The translations under genes and the position numbers were made by a program. Below the pieces are notes generated by a model. The model had not been told where the DNA came from, ran no database searches, and saw only the letters and a program-made list of their open reading frames with translations. A stretch of 64,000 nt of DNA from Nocardia mexicana NBRC 108244. GTDB taxonomy: Bacteria; Actinomycetota; Actinomycetes; Mycobacteriales; Mycobacteriaceae. Location: the NCBI RefSeq assembly GCF_001613165.1, contig NZ_BDBV01000006.1, forward strand, positions 1 to 64,000, in the 5' to 3' direction. This document shows, one piece after another, positions 43,927-53,369 of this stretch; position 1 is the stretch's first letter, and each line of letters starts with the position of its first letter.

Positions 43927-45399
43927 CGCGCAACCTCCCCCCGGCGAACCGGATCGAGCCCGGTACCGCGACCGGATTCCGCCGATCGTTGCACTCACCC
44001 TGGCTCTCTTCCTCGAAGCAACTGCTTTCAAAATAGCCGAAATACGCCACTCCGAAACCCGCAATTGCCGGTAGCGCCTTGGGAATTGACGCTCGGCCTG
44101 GCTCCGGAACAGGGTGATGTCGCGGGTGCACGCGGCCGCGATCGCGACGGCGACCACCAGCCCCACCGGCGGCAGCGCCCCGCCGCTGGACTCGAGGGCC
44201 AGCGCGATCGCCGCCAGCGGCGTGCGCACGGCCGGGCCGAGGCATGCCGCCATCCCGGTGATGGTGAACGCCGCCGCCGATCCGGGCTGCAGTCCGGCCT
44301 CGAACGCGAGCCGCCAGCACAGCGCTCCCGTGGTCGCGCCGATCACCATGGCGGGCCCGAACACCCCGCCGACGCCCCCGGTGTGCAGCGTCACCGACGT
44401 GGCCGCGATCTTCACCAGAGGCAGCGCGACCAGCAGCCACAGCGGCAGCGCGGCGACCGCGACCTGCGACAAACCCATCGACACGATGCCGTAGCCGGTG
44501 CCGAGCGTCATCGGCAGGAAGATCCCGACAGTGCCCAGCGCCGCACCCGCCACCGCCGCCGTGACCACCGGCCACCGCCGCATCGGCGCGGTCAGGCGGC
44601 CCACCGTGTGGAACGTCCACACGTACAGCCGGGCCACCAGCGCACACACCAGACCCACCGCGGCCAGCAGGGCGGTGCTGCCCGGATCCCACAGCGCGCC
44701 GAAATCGGCGACCCCGAACATCGGCCGGTATCCGTACACGGCGACGAAGATCCAGAAGGCGATCGGCACTGCGGGCAACGCGAAAATCATTGCCGCCCAA
44801 TCGATACCGCGACGGCGCAGGAGCTCACCGGCCAGCAGCACCCCGCCGATCGGCGCCTGGAACAGGGCGCCGACGCCCGCCCCCAGCGCGGCCACGACGA
44901 CCAGGCCGCTCTCGCCCGGAGTCAGCCGCAGCCGACGGCCGACGGCCGCGCTCAGCGACGCCGACACCTGGGCGACCGGGCCCTCGGTACCACCCGATCC
45001 ACCGGAGCCGAGGGTCACCGCGGTCCCGCCGAGCTTGCTGAGCGCGCCCCGCACGGTCAGCCCGGACAGGTCACGCCCGTTGACGGCGTTGATGACCCCG
45101 TCGGTCCCGTTCACCTGCGGGCCCCCGAGCCGGGACAGCAGCACCGCCGTCACCATGCCGCCCGCGACCAGCAGCGGCAGCAGCCACGCGCCGCGATCAC
45201 GCAGCGGTTCCACCGGCGCGTACCACAGCCCGGCACCGATCGGCTCCAGCGGCAGGACCGAGCCCAGCAATCCGTGCGTGGTCACGTCCAGCAGTGCCCG
45301 CAGCGCGACCGCGCCGAGCCCGGCCGCGACCGCGGCCAACAACACCGCCGACCAGCGAACGCCCCACCTCCGAGGTCGTGACCGATCGGCGCCGCTCAT
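43762..45399 (-). CDS. ClC chloride channel, frame open into the precursor
   Basis: The first 470 or so residues are a ClC-family channel or Cl-/H+ antiporter with many membrane helices, the chloride-binding and gating region GSGGSGGTEGPVAQ (gate glutamate kept) and GVGGVFGPAMVIGA. The channel part ends near TLFRSQAERQFPRR. No stop codon follows; the frame runs about 60 more residues through AT-richer DNA and then exactly into the FxsA-like precursor. The start overlaps the SAV_2336-type stop by 4 bp (ATGA). The full frame is 545 residues. A real fusion, a lost stop codon or a sequence error are all possible. Confidence 0.75.
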   Translation of the reverse strand: MSGADRSRPRRWGVRWSAVLLAAVAAGLGAVALRALLDVTTHGLLGSVLPLEPIGAGLWYAPVEPLRDRGAWLLPLLVAGGMVTAVLLSRLGGPQVNGTDGVINAVNGRDLSGLTVRGALSKLGGTAVTLGSGGSGGTEGPVAQVSASLSAAVGRRLRLTPGESGLVVVAALGAGVGALFQAPIGGVLLAGELLRRRGIDWAAMIFALPAVPIAFWIFVAVYGYRPMFGVADFGALWDPGSTALLAAVGLVCALVARLYVWTFHTVGRLTAPMRRWPVVTAAVAGAALGTVGIFLPMTLGTGYGIVSMGLSQVAVAALPLWLLVALPLVKIAATSVTLHTGGVGGVFGPAMVIGATTGALCWRLAFEAGLQPGSAAAFTITGMAACLGPAVRTPLAAIALALESSGGALPPVGLVVAVAIAAACTRDITLFRSQAERQFPRRYRQLRVSEWRISAILKAVASRKRARVSATIGGIRSRYRARSGSPGGGCAMEPESARGVPDLADLPLDELLSAHRPEVVQAYRTALHRRASVGIIFAGHNAGGA

Positions 45400-47837
45400 C
45401 GCGGTCCGTCGTGAGCACCACCGGCGGCATCGAGCAGTTCGCAAGCCTCCGAGACGGCCGCGGTATGCGGCCGCGGGGCGGTCGACAGGACGCTGGACAG
45501 GGTGGCCGCGATCGCCGGGGGCAGCGCACCCGTCGTGACGGCGTGCACGACGCGAGTGACGGCCTGGCGCAGGGCCTCGTCGCTCTCCGGCACCGGCACG
45601 GTCGGTAGTAGTCGGGCCGCGTAGCGGAACTGCTCGGTGATGCGATCGGCGAGTTCGTCACGGGGATAGGCGGATTGCGTGGCGATGTCCAGATAGGCCC
45701 GCGCGATCTTCAACATCAGGATCGCCGTCCGGTCCCCGGTGCCGCCGTCGCCGATGTTGCCGCCCTTGGTGAATTCGTCACCGGTGCTCTCGGTCGTCGA
45801 ACGCCCGGCCGCCAGATACAGATCCACCGCCTCCCACCCGTGCAGCGGCTCGCCGGTGACCTCCGACCGCCACAGCGTGGCATCGCCCAGTCGTTCGGAC
45901 AGTTCGGCGCGGGCCGGATCCTCGGTCTCGGTGGTGTCGAGCGCGGTGCGCAGCACCCGGGTGGCATCGGTCAGGAATTCGCCGCCACCGACCGCGGTGA
46001 AGCGCCGCAGCAGCAGGTCCCCCAGCCGCACCAGCGCGGTCGTCGGCTCGTCGGTGTCGGGGGCCTCGTCCAGCGCCGCCTTGGAGACGGCGATCGCCTC
46101 GTCCAGATCGGCCGCGTCCCCGCGGCTTTCCCAGCGGCGTAGCAGCAGCCCGCTCAGCATCGCCAGCAGTTCGGCGCGCTCGGGACGACCCACCGGCACG
46201 GTCTCGAGGGCACGGCGCGCGGCGCCCAGCGCCGACTCGTCGTCGCCCAGCCGCGCGGCCGCGGCGGCCTCGCGCACGACGGTGTCGTAGCGGCGCTGCT
46301 CCTCCTCGCTCGGCGGCCGATCCCGCGGATCCGGAAAGTTGGGTGCGATGCGACGCAGCGTGTCGGGAGACAGGTAGGCGAAGGGCGAGCCGTCGCCCTC
46401 GGCCGGGCGCGAGACGGCCGCGCGGAACACCGGGCCCGGGACGTCGTAGCGCTGCACGATGAACTGCGAGGCCGCGGCCAGCACCCGGGCCGCCTCGCTG
46501 CGCGGAATGCCGTCGCGCAGGATCTCGGCGACATCCGGACGGAACGCGAAGACCCGGCTGTCCTCGGGAATCGTGTAGGGCGGCGCGGATCTCGCCGTCG
46601 TGTCCTCGATCAGGCCACCGGCCAGCACCTCGGCCAGCACGCTCGGCTTGCTGCCGGGCAGCACCGCCTGCTGCACCAGCCGCATGATCGGCAGCAGCAG
46701 CGGCACCTGGGCGAGGCTCGCCGCCAGCCGGAACGCCTCCGGCGTCGACGCCGCACGGAACCGCCGCACCCGTTCCAGGGCGTGGCGGCCCAGCTGCCGG
46801 TCCTGCCGGACCGCCAAGGTGCTCACGGAGTTCGGATCGGGCGGCTCGCCCCGCCGCAGCAGCGGGTACCCGGCGGTGCGGCGCTGCCCGGCCAGCAGCT
46901 GGGCCCACGGCCGGATCCAGCCGGGTGTCAGTTCCAGCACCGGGATGGCGGTGGTCGGCGTGCCCGCGGGTGCGACCAGGCGCAGCGGCGAGGGACGGTC
47001 GGGGATCACGGAAGTTATTCGTCCGTGGCCCCATTGCAGACCGGTGCGGCGCCACAGGCTGTTGGGGAGCGGCTGCACGATCGCCACCGGCGACAGCGCC
47101 GCGAGCCGTTCCAGCTGCGCCGCCGCGCTCCCCCACCCCCAGGCGTCCCCCAGGCAGGCGGTGAACACCATGACGACGCGGCGCCCCGACGGATCGGCCA
47201 GCGCCGAGAGCGGGCGGTCGGCGGAGCGGCGGGCGCCGGTGGCCAAACGCAGTGTCCCGGCGTCGTCTTCGTCGAGATACCACACGGTGACCTGGCGGAA
47301 TCCGACCGAATCCACGAGTCGCCGCACCGCGGCGGCCAGCCCGCTCCAGGCCGCCATCGACGAATGGCGGTCGAAGACCAGCGCCGCGTCGCGCCGACGC
47401 ACCAGCTTCGGCGTGGTGACCGGCCACGCGACGCCGGTAAGAGCGGTGCGGTCCACGGACGCGTCCTCGTCGAAGACGCTCTCGCGGGGATCGGGCAGCC
47501 GCTGACCCAGCGGGCGCAGGTCGCCGAGCAGGCTCGGACCCGACTCCAGCGGCGAGGGTGCGGGCACGTCGATCTCGGTGCGGGCGGGCCAGGCGCCGGG
47601 AATTCCGGGCGGCGTCACCGCGCCGGAATCGCGCGGCAGCAGCGCATGGGCCGTCCCCGCGTCCGGGAGCGGGGGCGGCATGGCTTCGGGTTCGATCGGC
47701 GGCGGCGAATGCTGCTGCGCGACAGCCGAATCCGGCTGGTCGGTAATGTGCTTCGCCAGATACAGCGCCTCGGCCACGGTGTCACCGTCGACATCCAGCC
47801 CGCGCAGCGCCTCGAGGAGTTCGGAAAGGCTCTCCAC
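45396..47837 (-). CDS. SAV_2336-type protein of a conflict system (vWA-like region)
   Basis: This 813-residue protein has a short helical N-terminus, a proline-rich linker (about 40-110), then a vWA-like core (ALVFDRHSSMAAWSGLAAAVRRL and VVMVFTACLGDAWGWG) whose metal motif is divergent. A helical region and TPR-like repeats rich in alanine and leucine follow. It resembles SAV_2336-related proteins found with MoxR ATPases and trypsin-VMAP proteases in NTP-dependent conflict systems. It starts 1 bp after the MoxR stop codon and overlaps the ClC start. Exact function is unknown. Confidence 0.72.
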   Translation of the reverse strand: MESLSELLEALRGLDVDGDTVAEALYLAKHITDQPDSAVAQQHSPPPIEPEAMPPPLPDAGTAHALLPRDSGAVTPPGIPGAWPARTEIDVPAPSPLESGPSLLGDLRPLGQRLPDPRESVFDEDASVDRTALTGVAWPVTTPKLVRRRDAALVFDRHSSMAAWSGLAAAVRRLVDSVGFRQVTVWYLDEDDAGTLRLATGARRSADRPLSALADPSGRRVVMVFTACLGDAWGWGSAAAQLERLAALSPVAIVQPLPNSLWRRTGLQWGHGRITSVIPDRPSPLRLVAPAGTPTTAIPVLELTPGWIRPWAQLLAGQRRTAGYPLLRRGEPPDPNSVSTLAVRQDRQLGRHALERVRRFRAASTPEAFRLAASLAQVPLLLPIMRLVQQAVLPGSKPSVLAEVLAGGLIEDTTARSAPPYTIPEDSRVFAFRPDVAEILRDGIPRSEAARVLAAASQFIVQRYDVPGPVFRAAVSRPAEGDGSPFAYLSPDTLRRIAPNFPDPRDRPPSEEEQRRYDTVVREAAAAARLGDDESALGAARRALETVPVGRPERAELLAMLSGLLLRRWESRGDAADLDEAIAVSKAALDEAPDTDEPTTALVRLGDLLLRRFTAVGGGEFLTDATRVLRTALDTTETEDPARAELSERLGDATLWRSEVTGEPLHGWEAVDLYLAAGRSTTESTGDEFTKGGNIGDGGTGDRTAILMLKIARAYLDIATQSAYPRDELADRITEQFRYAARLLPTVPVPESDEALRQAVTRVVHAVTTGALPPAIAATLSSVLSTAPRPHTAAVSEACELLDAAGGAHDGPR

Positions 47838-47838
47838 C

Positions 47839-48870
47839 TCAGCCTCCGGTGTCCGTGGGCTGCATGAGCCGCTCGGCCAGGCGCTGCCGGTCCACCTCCG
47901 CGCCGTCGGCCCGCGTGGCCTGGGTCAACACGTGCAGGGCGATCAGCAGTCGGTCGGTCGGCAGCGTCCCCAGCTCGCTGCGTCGTCTGATAAAAGTGTC
48001 GATGATATCGCCGTATTCGTCCACCACCGATCCGCCGAGATGCGCGGCGACCACCCGCTCCAGCTGCGCCCGCTCGGGCCGCTCCAGCCGCAGCTGCAGG
48101 CAGCGCCGCAGGAACGCCGGGGGGAATTCCCGCTCGCCGTTACTGGTCATGACGATCACCGGGAAGGCACTGCACTGCACGAAACCCTCACGCACGCCGA
48201 CTCTTTCGCGGCCCTCATGGGTGAAGACCTCGACCTCCGGCCGGTGCGCGCGGATACGGCGCAGCTCATCGATCTGGTATTCGCCGTTCTCGAATACGTG
48301 CAGCAGATCGTTGGGGAGATCGACATCCGCCTTATCGATCTCATCGATCAGCAGCACCCGCGGTTTCGCATACGGCAGCAGCGCGGTGCCCAGCGGACCG
48401 AGCGTGATGTAGTCCGCCAGCCCCTCCGCGTCGTCGTCCGCCTCGCGGACCCGGCGGATCTGCGCCTCCTCGAAGCGGCGCAGCGCATCGTAGGTGTACA
48501 GGCCGTCGCGCAGGACGCTGCGGCTGGTGATGGGCCAGTGCAGGATCGGGCCCAGCTCCAGCTCGCGCGCGATCAGATACGCCAGTGAGGACTTGCCCAG
48601 CCCGGGCGCACCGGTGACCAGCAGCGGCCGGCGGCACAGCAGCGCGGCGTTGATCACGTCGAGATCGGCCGATCGCAGCTGATGCGCGCCGATCCCGTCG
48701 CGGCCGAGCTTGCGGCTGATCTGGGTGGGCTGATCGGGCTGCTCCTGCGGGAAGGGCAGCAGCGGATGCCCGGTGAACGTCCGGGCGATCATCGGCGGCG
48801 GCACGGCATCCCACGCGTCCGGGCGCGGATCGCTCGTACCGCGGAATACATGCCAACTCGGTGCGGTCAT
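47839..48870 (-). CDS. MoxR-type AAA ATPase
   Basis: This 343-residue AAA+ ATPase has Walker A TGAPGLGKSS, Walker B VLLIDEIDKAD and sensor 1 VIMTSNGERE followed by the arginine region FLRRCLQLRL. MoxR ATPases remodel partner proteins, often those with vWA domains, and such a partner is encoded directly downstream. The ATG at 48870 has GGGAGG upstream at good spacing; a GTG at 48876 is also possible. It lies 16 bp after the protease gene. Confidence 0.85.
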   Translation of the reverse strand: MTAPSWHVFRGTSDPRPDAWDAVPPPMIARTFTGHPLLPFPQEQPDQPTQISRKLGRDGIGAHQLRSADLDVINAALLCRRPLLVTGAPGLGKSSLAYLIARELELGPILHWPITSRSVLRDGLYTYDALRRFEEAQIRRVREADDDAEGLADYITLGPLGTALLPYAKPRVLLIDEIDKADVDLPNDLLHVFENGEYQIDELRRIRAHRPEVEVFTHEGRERVGVREGFVQCSAFPVIVMTSNGEREFPPAFLRRCLQLRLERPERAQLERVVAAHLGGSVVDEYGDIIDTFIRRRSELGTLPTDRLLIALHVLTQATRADGAEVDRQRLAERLMQPTDTGG

Positions 48871-48886
48871 GGCCACTCCCCTCCCA

Positions 48887-50764
48887 TCACGCCGGACCCG
48901 CCAGCGGAGGCGGACGCCGCCTGCTCTGACCTGGTATATCGACTATGTAGACAACCTTGCGCCAGAAACGATCTCGTTCCTCGGATTCCTCCCGCGCCCG
49001 CTGCGCACGCCAGATCTGGTCGTGCCAGTCGACCGGCGAGCGCCCGCCCAGGCGCCGGGTCAGCCGGGCCCGGAAGTCGCTGCCCGCGCATTCCACACCG
49101 CAGGCCGGGTGGGCGGCGCACCGCTCGTTGCGCCACAGCGTCACCGGCAGCGCGTTGGTCGCCGACGCGGTGAGCACGTGGGTCGTCGGCGGTTCGGTGA
49201 CGCCCAGCGCATCGTGCGGGCCGTCCCCGGCGTCGTCGGGCGCGAACAGCGCCTGCAGGGTGGCCAGCCGCTCCGCGCGCGGGTCGTCGCACCGCAGCCA
49301 GAACAGGGCGTCGAACTCCCGCTGCCGCAGCCGATTCCACCGCTCCTCGAGTTCGACGAGCTGCTCGTCGCTCTTCTCCCAGGTGCAGCTGCGCCGCAGC
49401 CGCATCGCGAATTTGCTGCTGAACGGCCGCTCGTCGGGCCGCAGCCACTCGTACAGCGGTTCCTCGGTCAGGTGCTCGTCCGGCAGCGCCACGACGATCT
49501 CCACCGCGTCGCGCGGGGCGTTGATATTGCTCAAATGCCTGTGCAGCGCGGACTTCAGGGCATCCTTGGCATGGTCGTAGCCGGGGTACCGGCCCTCCTG
49601 GCCGAGCGGGATGATCTCCTGATCGCCGAATTTCTGCGCCACCTCGAACCGGTACGGCACCGGGGCGCACTCGTCGGTGCGTGGGCCCTCCTCCGGCACG
49701 ATGACGCCGAACAGCCTGGTGACCGCCACCGAGACCGGGCGCGGCGCCAGAAACATCCGTTCGAATTCCGGATAGTCGCGCGGCGGGATGATCTTCTTCG
49801 GGATCCGCCGCAGGCCCTCGGCGACCGCCGAATCGGGCGGCAGGTGGTTCGGCGCCAGCGCACAGAACCTGGCCAGGTCGAACTCCCGGTTCTGACTCTC
49901 GGTGCCGACGTATTCGGCGACGTCACGCAGGGTGATCAGGCGGCCGGGGGCGGGCGGGAAGGTATCCCGGAACAGCTCCCCGACCAGGCCGCTGGAGACC
50001 CCGCGCTCCGCCGCGATCGTGAGCCGGGCCAGCCAGCCGTGCACCTCGACCAGCCAGCGCCGCACCATCGCCTCCGGGCCGACCAGGCGATCCGCCCACG
50101 CCTGCTCGTCGCGGTGATGGCCGTCGTGCGCGAGGACGATCTCCTCGTACAGCCCCGGCACGCGCAGCCGCCGCAGCCCCTCCAGGAGGTAGGCGATCGC
50201 ACCGCCCTGCGCGGCCGCGATGTTCTCGCTCGCCTTGACGAACCCGACCACGCCGCCGTGCCGGGTCGACCACACCGGACCGCCCGACATGCCCCGGATG
50301 ACTCCCCGGTCCCCGTCGATGGTGAAGAAACGCGACGGCAAGTGGGTGTCGCGGACGTGGTAGCCGTGATAGATCTCCACGACCCGCTCGACATAGCTCG
50401 GATTCAGTGCGCTGATGAGCAATTCGTCGCGCGGGGCCAGCGCGGGTTCGGCCATCAGCACGCAGGGCGCCGTCACCAGGTCCGGGCGCTCCAGGCGCAG
50501 CACGGCGTGGTCGTCGAAATCCCACCGGCCGCCCTCGGGGGGAGGCGGGGAGGCGGCGACGACCTCGGCGATGCACTCGCTGCCCTCGCCGAACGACAGC
50601 CGCACGCGGCCGTTGTCCACACCGGCGGCGACGTGCGCCGCCGTCACCGCATAGCCCGGGGCCACACGAAACGCGGTACCGACCCGCTCGGCACCGGCCC
50701 GATCCGGCGCCACCGCCGCGGTAGCCCCTTTCAGCAACACCTCGATATCAGCGTGCACCGGCAC
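48887..50764 (-). CDS. Trypsin-like protease with VMAP-like C-terminal region
   Basis: This 625-residue protein has an N-terminal chymotrypsin-fold protease with the full triad: H44 (TAAH), D85 (FDDHAVLRL) and S160 (GMSGGPVW). The remaining 430 residues resemble the C-terminal domain of vWA-MoxR-associated proteins (VMAP), seen in VMAP conflict systems. No signal peptide is present, so it acts in the cytoplasm, perhaps as the effector. The GTG at 50764 is chosen for the AGGGG site upstream and lies 7 bp after the trypsin-co-occurring gene. Confidence 0.78.
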   Translation of the reverse strand: MPVHADIEVLLKGATAAVAPDRAGAERVGTAFRVAPGYAVTAAHVAAGVDNGRVRLSFGEGSECIAEVVAASPPPPEGGRWDFDDHAVLRLERPDLVTAPCVLMAEPALAPRDELLISALNPSYVERVVEIYHGYHVRDTHLPSRFFTIDGDRGVIRGMSGGPVWSTRHGGVVGFVKASENIAAAQGGAIAYLLEGLRRLRVPGLYEEIVLAHDGHHRDEQAWADRLVGPEAMVRRWLVEVHGWLARLTIAAERGVSSGLVGELFRDTFPPAPGRLITLRDVAEYVGTESQNREFDLARFCALAPNHLPPDSAVAEGLRRIPKKIIPPRDYPEFERMFLAPRPVSVAVTRLFGVIVPEEGPRTDECAPVPYRFEVAQKFGDQEIIPLGQEGRYPGYDHAKDALKSALHRHLSNINAPRDAVEIVVALPDEHLTEEPLYEWLRPDERPFSSKFAMRLRRSCTWEKSDEQLVELEERWNRLRQREFDALFWLRCDDPRAERLATLQALFAPDDAGDGPHDALGVTEPPTTHVLTASATNALPVTLWRNERCAAHPACGVECAGSDFRARLTRRLGGRSPVDWHDQIWRAQRAREESEERDRFWRKVVYIVDIPGQSRRRPPPLAGPA

Positions 50765-50771
50765 GGCACTA

Positions 50772-51113
50772 TCACCCCTTCGCCTGCTCCCCGGCAGGTG
50801 GAGGGGCACCAAGATCCCAGTCGAGCTTGACCTTCAGCGTGGCCTTGAGTCCGCCCGACGCCAGCACCGCCACGACGCGACCCGCGTCCAGTGACAGCTC
50901 CAGCCCGAATTCCACCGATACCCGGTCCGCCCTCAGGCCTTCGACGCTCTGATGGACCGATGTCGCAACACTTTTGATCGTGGGGGTGAGGTTCTCCAGC
51001 TTGAAACGGTCACGCAATCCGACGTCCACGCCGCCCTGCTCGGGAACATCCTCCTCGAGCCTGGCGTAGACGACGGTGCCGTCGGGCATCTCCACACGAT
51101 CGACGTGTGCCAT
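50772..51113 (-). CDS. Trypsin-co-occurring domain protein (CU044_2847 type)
   Basis: This 113-residue protein begins with the family pattern VEMPDGTVVYARLEE and has SVEFGLELSLDAGRVVAVLASGGLKATLKVKLDW near the end. These small domains occur next to trypsin-like proteases in conflict systems and may regulate or adapt them. It is the first gene of the minus-strand operon that runs to 39426. Confidence 0.8.
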   Translation of the reverse strand: MAHVDRVEMPDGTVVYARLEEDVPEQGGVDVGLRDRFKLENLTPTIKSVATSVHQSVEGLRADRVSVEFGLELSLDAGRVVAVLASGGLKATLKVKLDWDLGAPPPAGEQAKG

Positions 51114-51419
51114 GCCTACCCCCAGTTCCCGTGAATGGGCTGTGCGCCAACAGTACCGGCCAGGTCACCGCGCGACACCGGAAACGCCCGGATCACCCCA
51201 CAGTGGTCACCCGACCACAACCCTCCGATCCGGCGTGCCTGCATTAAATCACCGAAACGCCTTGAGCAGCAAGATTTTTCGAGCAATTCCTGAGCTATTG
51301 CGAGGCGACGATCAGTAGCTCTCCGATAACGCATTTCCCCCGGCGGCGACGGCGAAACGCACCGCGCGAACCCGCAGAATATGCGTGCATTACCCATAGC
51401 CATCGGCAATGATCGAGAT
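51114..51419 (-). promoter_or_regulatory. Promoter region of the conflict/FxSxx operon
   Basis: This 306-bp gap separates the operon from the divergent LapA gene and is richer in A+T near its centre. On the minus strand TTGCTG (51272-51267) and TTTAAT (51248-51243) are spaced by 18 bp and could form the promoter. No gene or repeat is supported. Confidence 0.35.
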
Positions 51420-51794
51420 ATGACCAGCGACGCAGCCCCGACCTCAGGCCCGGATCCGCACGCCGACACACCCGCAAAGCCGCAGACCCCGCAGTCCCCG
51501 AAGACACCCCCGGCCACGCGCCCCACCACCACACCGGCACCGCGCAAGCGATCGCTCAAGACCCGCACCGGCTATACCTGGGTCGCCCTCGTCGCCGCGG
51601 CGGTGCTGGGTATCGTCCTGCTGATCTTCATCATCCAGAACCAGGACCAGGCTCAGGTCAACCTGTTCTTCTGGGAGTTCTCGCTGCCGCTCGGGATCAC
51701 CATCCTGCTCTCGGTGATCGCCGGGGCACTGGTGATGGGGCTGGTCGGGGGCTGGCGCATCCTGCAGTTGCGCCGCGCGGCCAAACGAAACTAG
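51420..51794 (+). CDS. LapA-domain membrane protein
   Basis: This 124-residue protein has a proline- and threonine-rich cytoplasmic N-terminus, then two membrane segments (TWVALVAAAVLGIVLLIFII and ITILLSVIAGALVMGLV) around QNQDQAQVNLFFWEFSLPLG, the LapA/DUF1049 signature. The role in actinobacteria is not settled. Its stop codon overlaps that of the convergent cdsA by 3 bp. Confidence 0.75.
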   Translation: MTSDAAPTSGPDPHADTPAKPQTPQSPKTPPATRPTTTPAPRKRSLKTRTGYTWVALVAAAVLGIVLLIFIIQNQDQAQVNLFFWEFSLPLGITILLSVIAGALVMGLVGGWRILQLRRAAKRN

Positions 51795-52726
51795 AGCAGC
51801 GTGGTGAACACCAGCCACGACACGAACGCCGACGGCAGCATCGAGTCCAACCGGTCCATGATGCCGCCGTGGCCGGGCAGCAGCGTGCCCATATCCTTGA
51901 TGCCCAGCTCGCGCTTGACCTGCGATTCGACCAGATCGCCACCGGTGGCCACCAGCACCACCGCGATGCCCGCGAGCACGCCGATCATCGAATTCGCCTG
52001 CAGCAGCAGCGTCACGGTGAGCAGGCCGCCGATGATGCAGAACACCAGCGAACCGACGAACCCTTCCCACGACTTCTTCGGGCTGATCGCGGGAACCATC
52101 GTATGCCTGCCGAACAGCACGCCCGCCACGTAGCCACCGACATCCGAGCAGACCACCAGGATCATGAAGGTCAGCACCCGCAGGTTGCCGTCCTCCTGCA
52201 GCAGCTGCAGCACCGCGAACGCGGCCAGCAGCGGCACCCACGCCAGGACGAACAGGGTGATCGCGGTGTCGCGCAGGAAGTTTCGCGGCGTGGCCGCCAG
52301 GCCGTGATCGAACAGCCGCCACCCCATGCACACCAGCGCGGTCCCGGCGAACGCCCCCGTCACGCCGTCGGCGCCGAACGGCCAGGCCAGCCACAGGATC
52401 GCCTGCCCGCCCAGGATCAGCGGGATGCGCGGCACCAGCACATCGGCCTCGCGCAGCCGCTTGGCCACCTCCCAGGTGGCGACCGCGATGGCCGCGGCGG
52501 CGACGCCGACGAGCACCTTCGGGACGAACAGCAGGATCGCGATGAGCGACAGCCCCAGTGCGAAGCCGACACCCAGCGCGGCCGGTAAGTTCCGACCGGC
52601 ACGCGAGGACTTGCCGTCCGGCTGCGCCGACGGTACTCCCTTTGCCGGTGTCACACCGGTCGCGTCGCTCGCCGGCGTCGCATCGCCGGCGGCGGCTTCT
52701 TCGGCCACCATTGTCCCGTCGCTCAC
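51791..52726 (-). CDS. cdsA: Phosphatidate cytidylyltransferase
   Basis: This 311-residue membrane enzyme makes CDP-diacylglycerol from phosphatidate and CTP. It has about eight membrane segments and the family signature SQVKRELGIKDMGTLLPGHG, then GIMDRLDS near the C-terminus. KKSWEGFVGS is also typical. The first 50 residues are a hydrophilic tail. It follows frr by 44 bp in the conserved pyrH-frr-cdsA order. Confidence 0.95.
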   Translation of the reverse strand: MSDGTMVAEEAAAGDATPASDATGVTPAKGVPSAQPDGKSSRAGRNLPAALGVGFALGLSLIAILLFVPKVLVGVAAAAIAVATWEVAKRLREADVLVPRIPLILGGQAILWLAWPFGADGVTGAFAGTALVCMGWRLFDHGLAATPRNFLRDTAITLFVLAWVPLLAAFAVLQLLQEDGNLRVLTFMILVVCSDVGGYVAGVLFGRHTMVPAISPKKSWEGFVGSLVFCIIGGLLTVTLLLQANSMIGVLAGIAVVLVATGGDLVESQVKRELGIKDMGTLLPGHGGIMDRLDSMLPSAFVSWLVFTTLL

Positions 52727-52770
52727 TTGTCGTCCGCTCCGTCCGGCCCGGCGGGGAAACGCCCGAGGGC

Positions 52771-53328
52771 CTAGACCTCGAGCAGTTCCGATTCCTTGTG
52801 CTTGACCAGTTCGTCGATCTGGCCCACGTACCTGTGGGTCACCTTGTCCAGTTCCTTCTCCGCGCGGCCGACCTCGTCCTCGCCGGCCTCGCCGTCCTTC
52901 TGAATGCGCCCCAGCTCGTCCATCGCCTTGCGGCGCACGTTGCGGATGGCGATCTTGGCGTCCTCGCCCTTGCCCTTGGCCTGCTTGACCAGCTCGCGGC
53001 GCCGCTCCTCGGTGAGCTGCGGGACCACGACGCGGATGATGTGGCCGTCGTTGGTGGGGTTCACGCCCAGGTCCGAGTTGCGGATCGCGGTCTCGATCGC
53101 CTGTAGCTGAGCCTGCTCGTACGGCTTGATGACGACCATGCGCGGCTCGGGCACCGTGATGCCCGACATCTGGGTGATCGGTGTCGGCGCCCCGTAGTAG
53201 TCGACGACAACCCTGTTGAACATGCTCGGATTCGCGCGTCCGGTCCGGATGGCCCCGAGATCGTCCTTCGCCACCGAGACAGCCTTTTCCATCTTCTCCT
53301 CGGCGTCGAAGAGCGCTTCTTCAATCAC
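52771..53328 (-). CDS. frr: Ribosome recycling factor
   Basis: This 185-residue factor splits the post-termination ribosome with EF-G. The sequence follows mycobacterial Frr closely ([49 protein letters not shown]). The GTG at 53328 matches the known N-terminus and has GGAGG about nine bases upstream. It lies 41 bp after pyrH. Confidence 0.97.
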   Translation of the reverse strand: MIEEALFDAEEKMEKAVSVAKDDLGAIRTGRANPSMFNRVVVDYYGAPTPITQMSGITVPEPRMVVIKPYEQAQLQAIETAIRNSDLGVNPTNDGHIIRVVVPQLTEERRRELVKQAKGKGEDAKIAIRNVRRKAMDELGRIQKDGEAGEDEVGRAEKELDKVTHRYVGQIDELVKHKESELLEV

Positions 53329-53369
53329 GACCGTTTCCTCCACAGCGTTCGTCGAATGTCGGTTCCGGT

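Noticed and set aside
43927..44100. A separate small gene between the ClC core and the precursor
   Set aside because: The stretch is open only as part of the ClC frame and shows no independent start site; it is more like a promoter or linker region.
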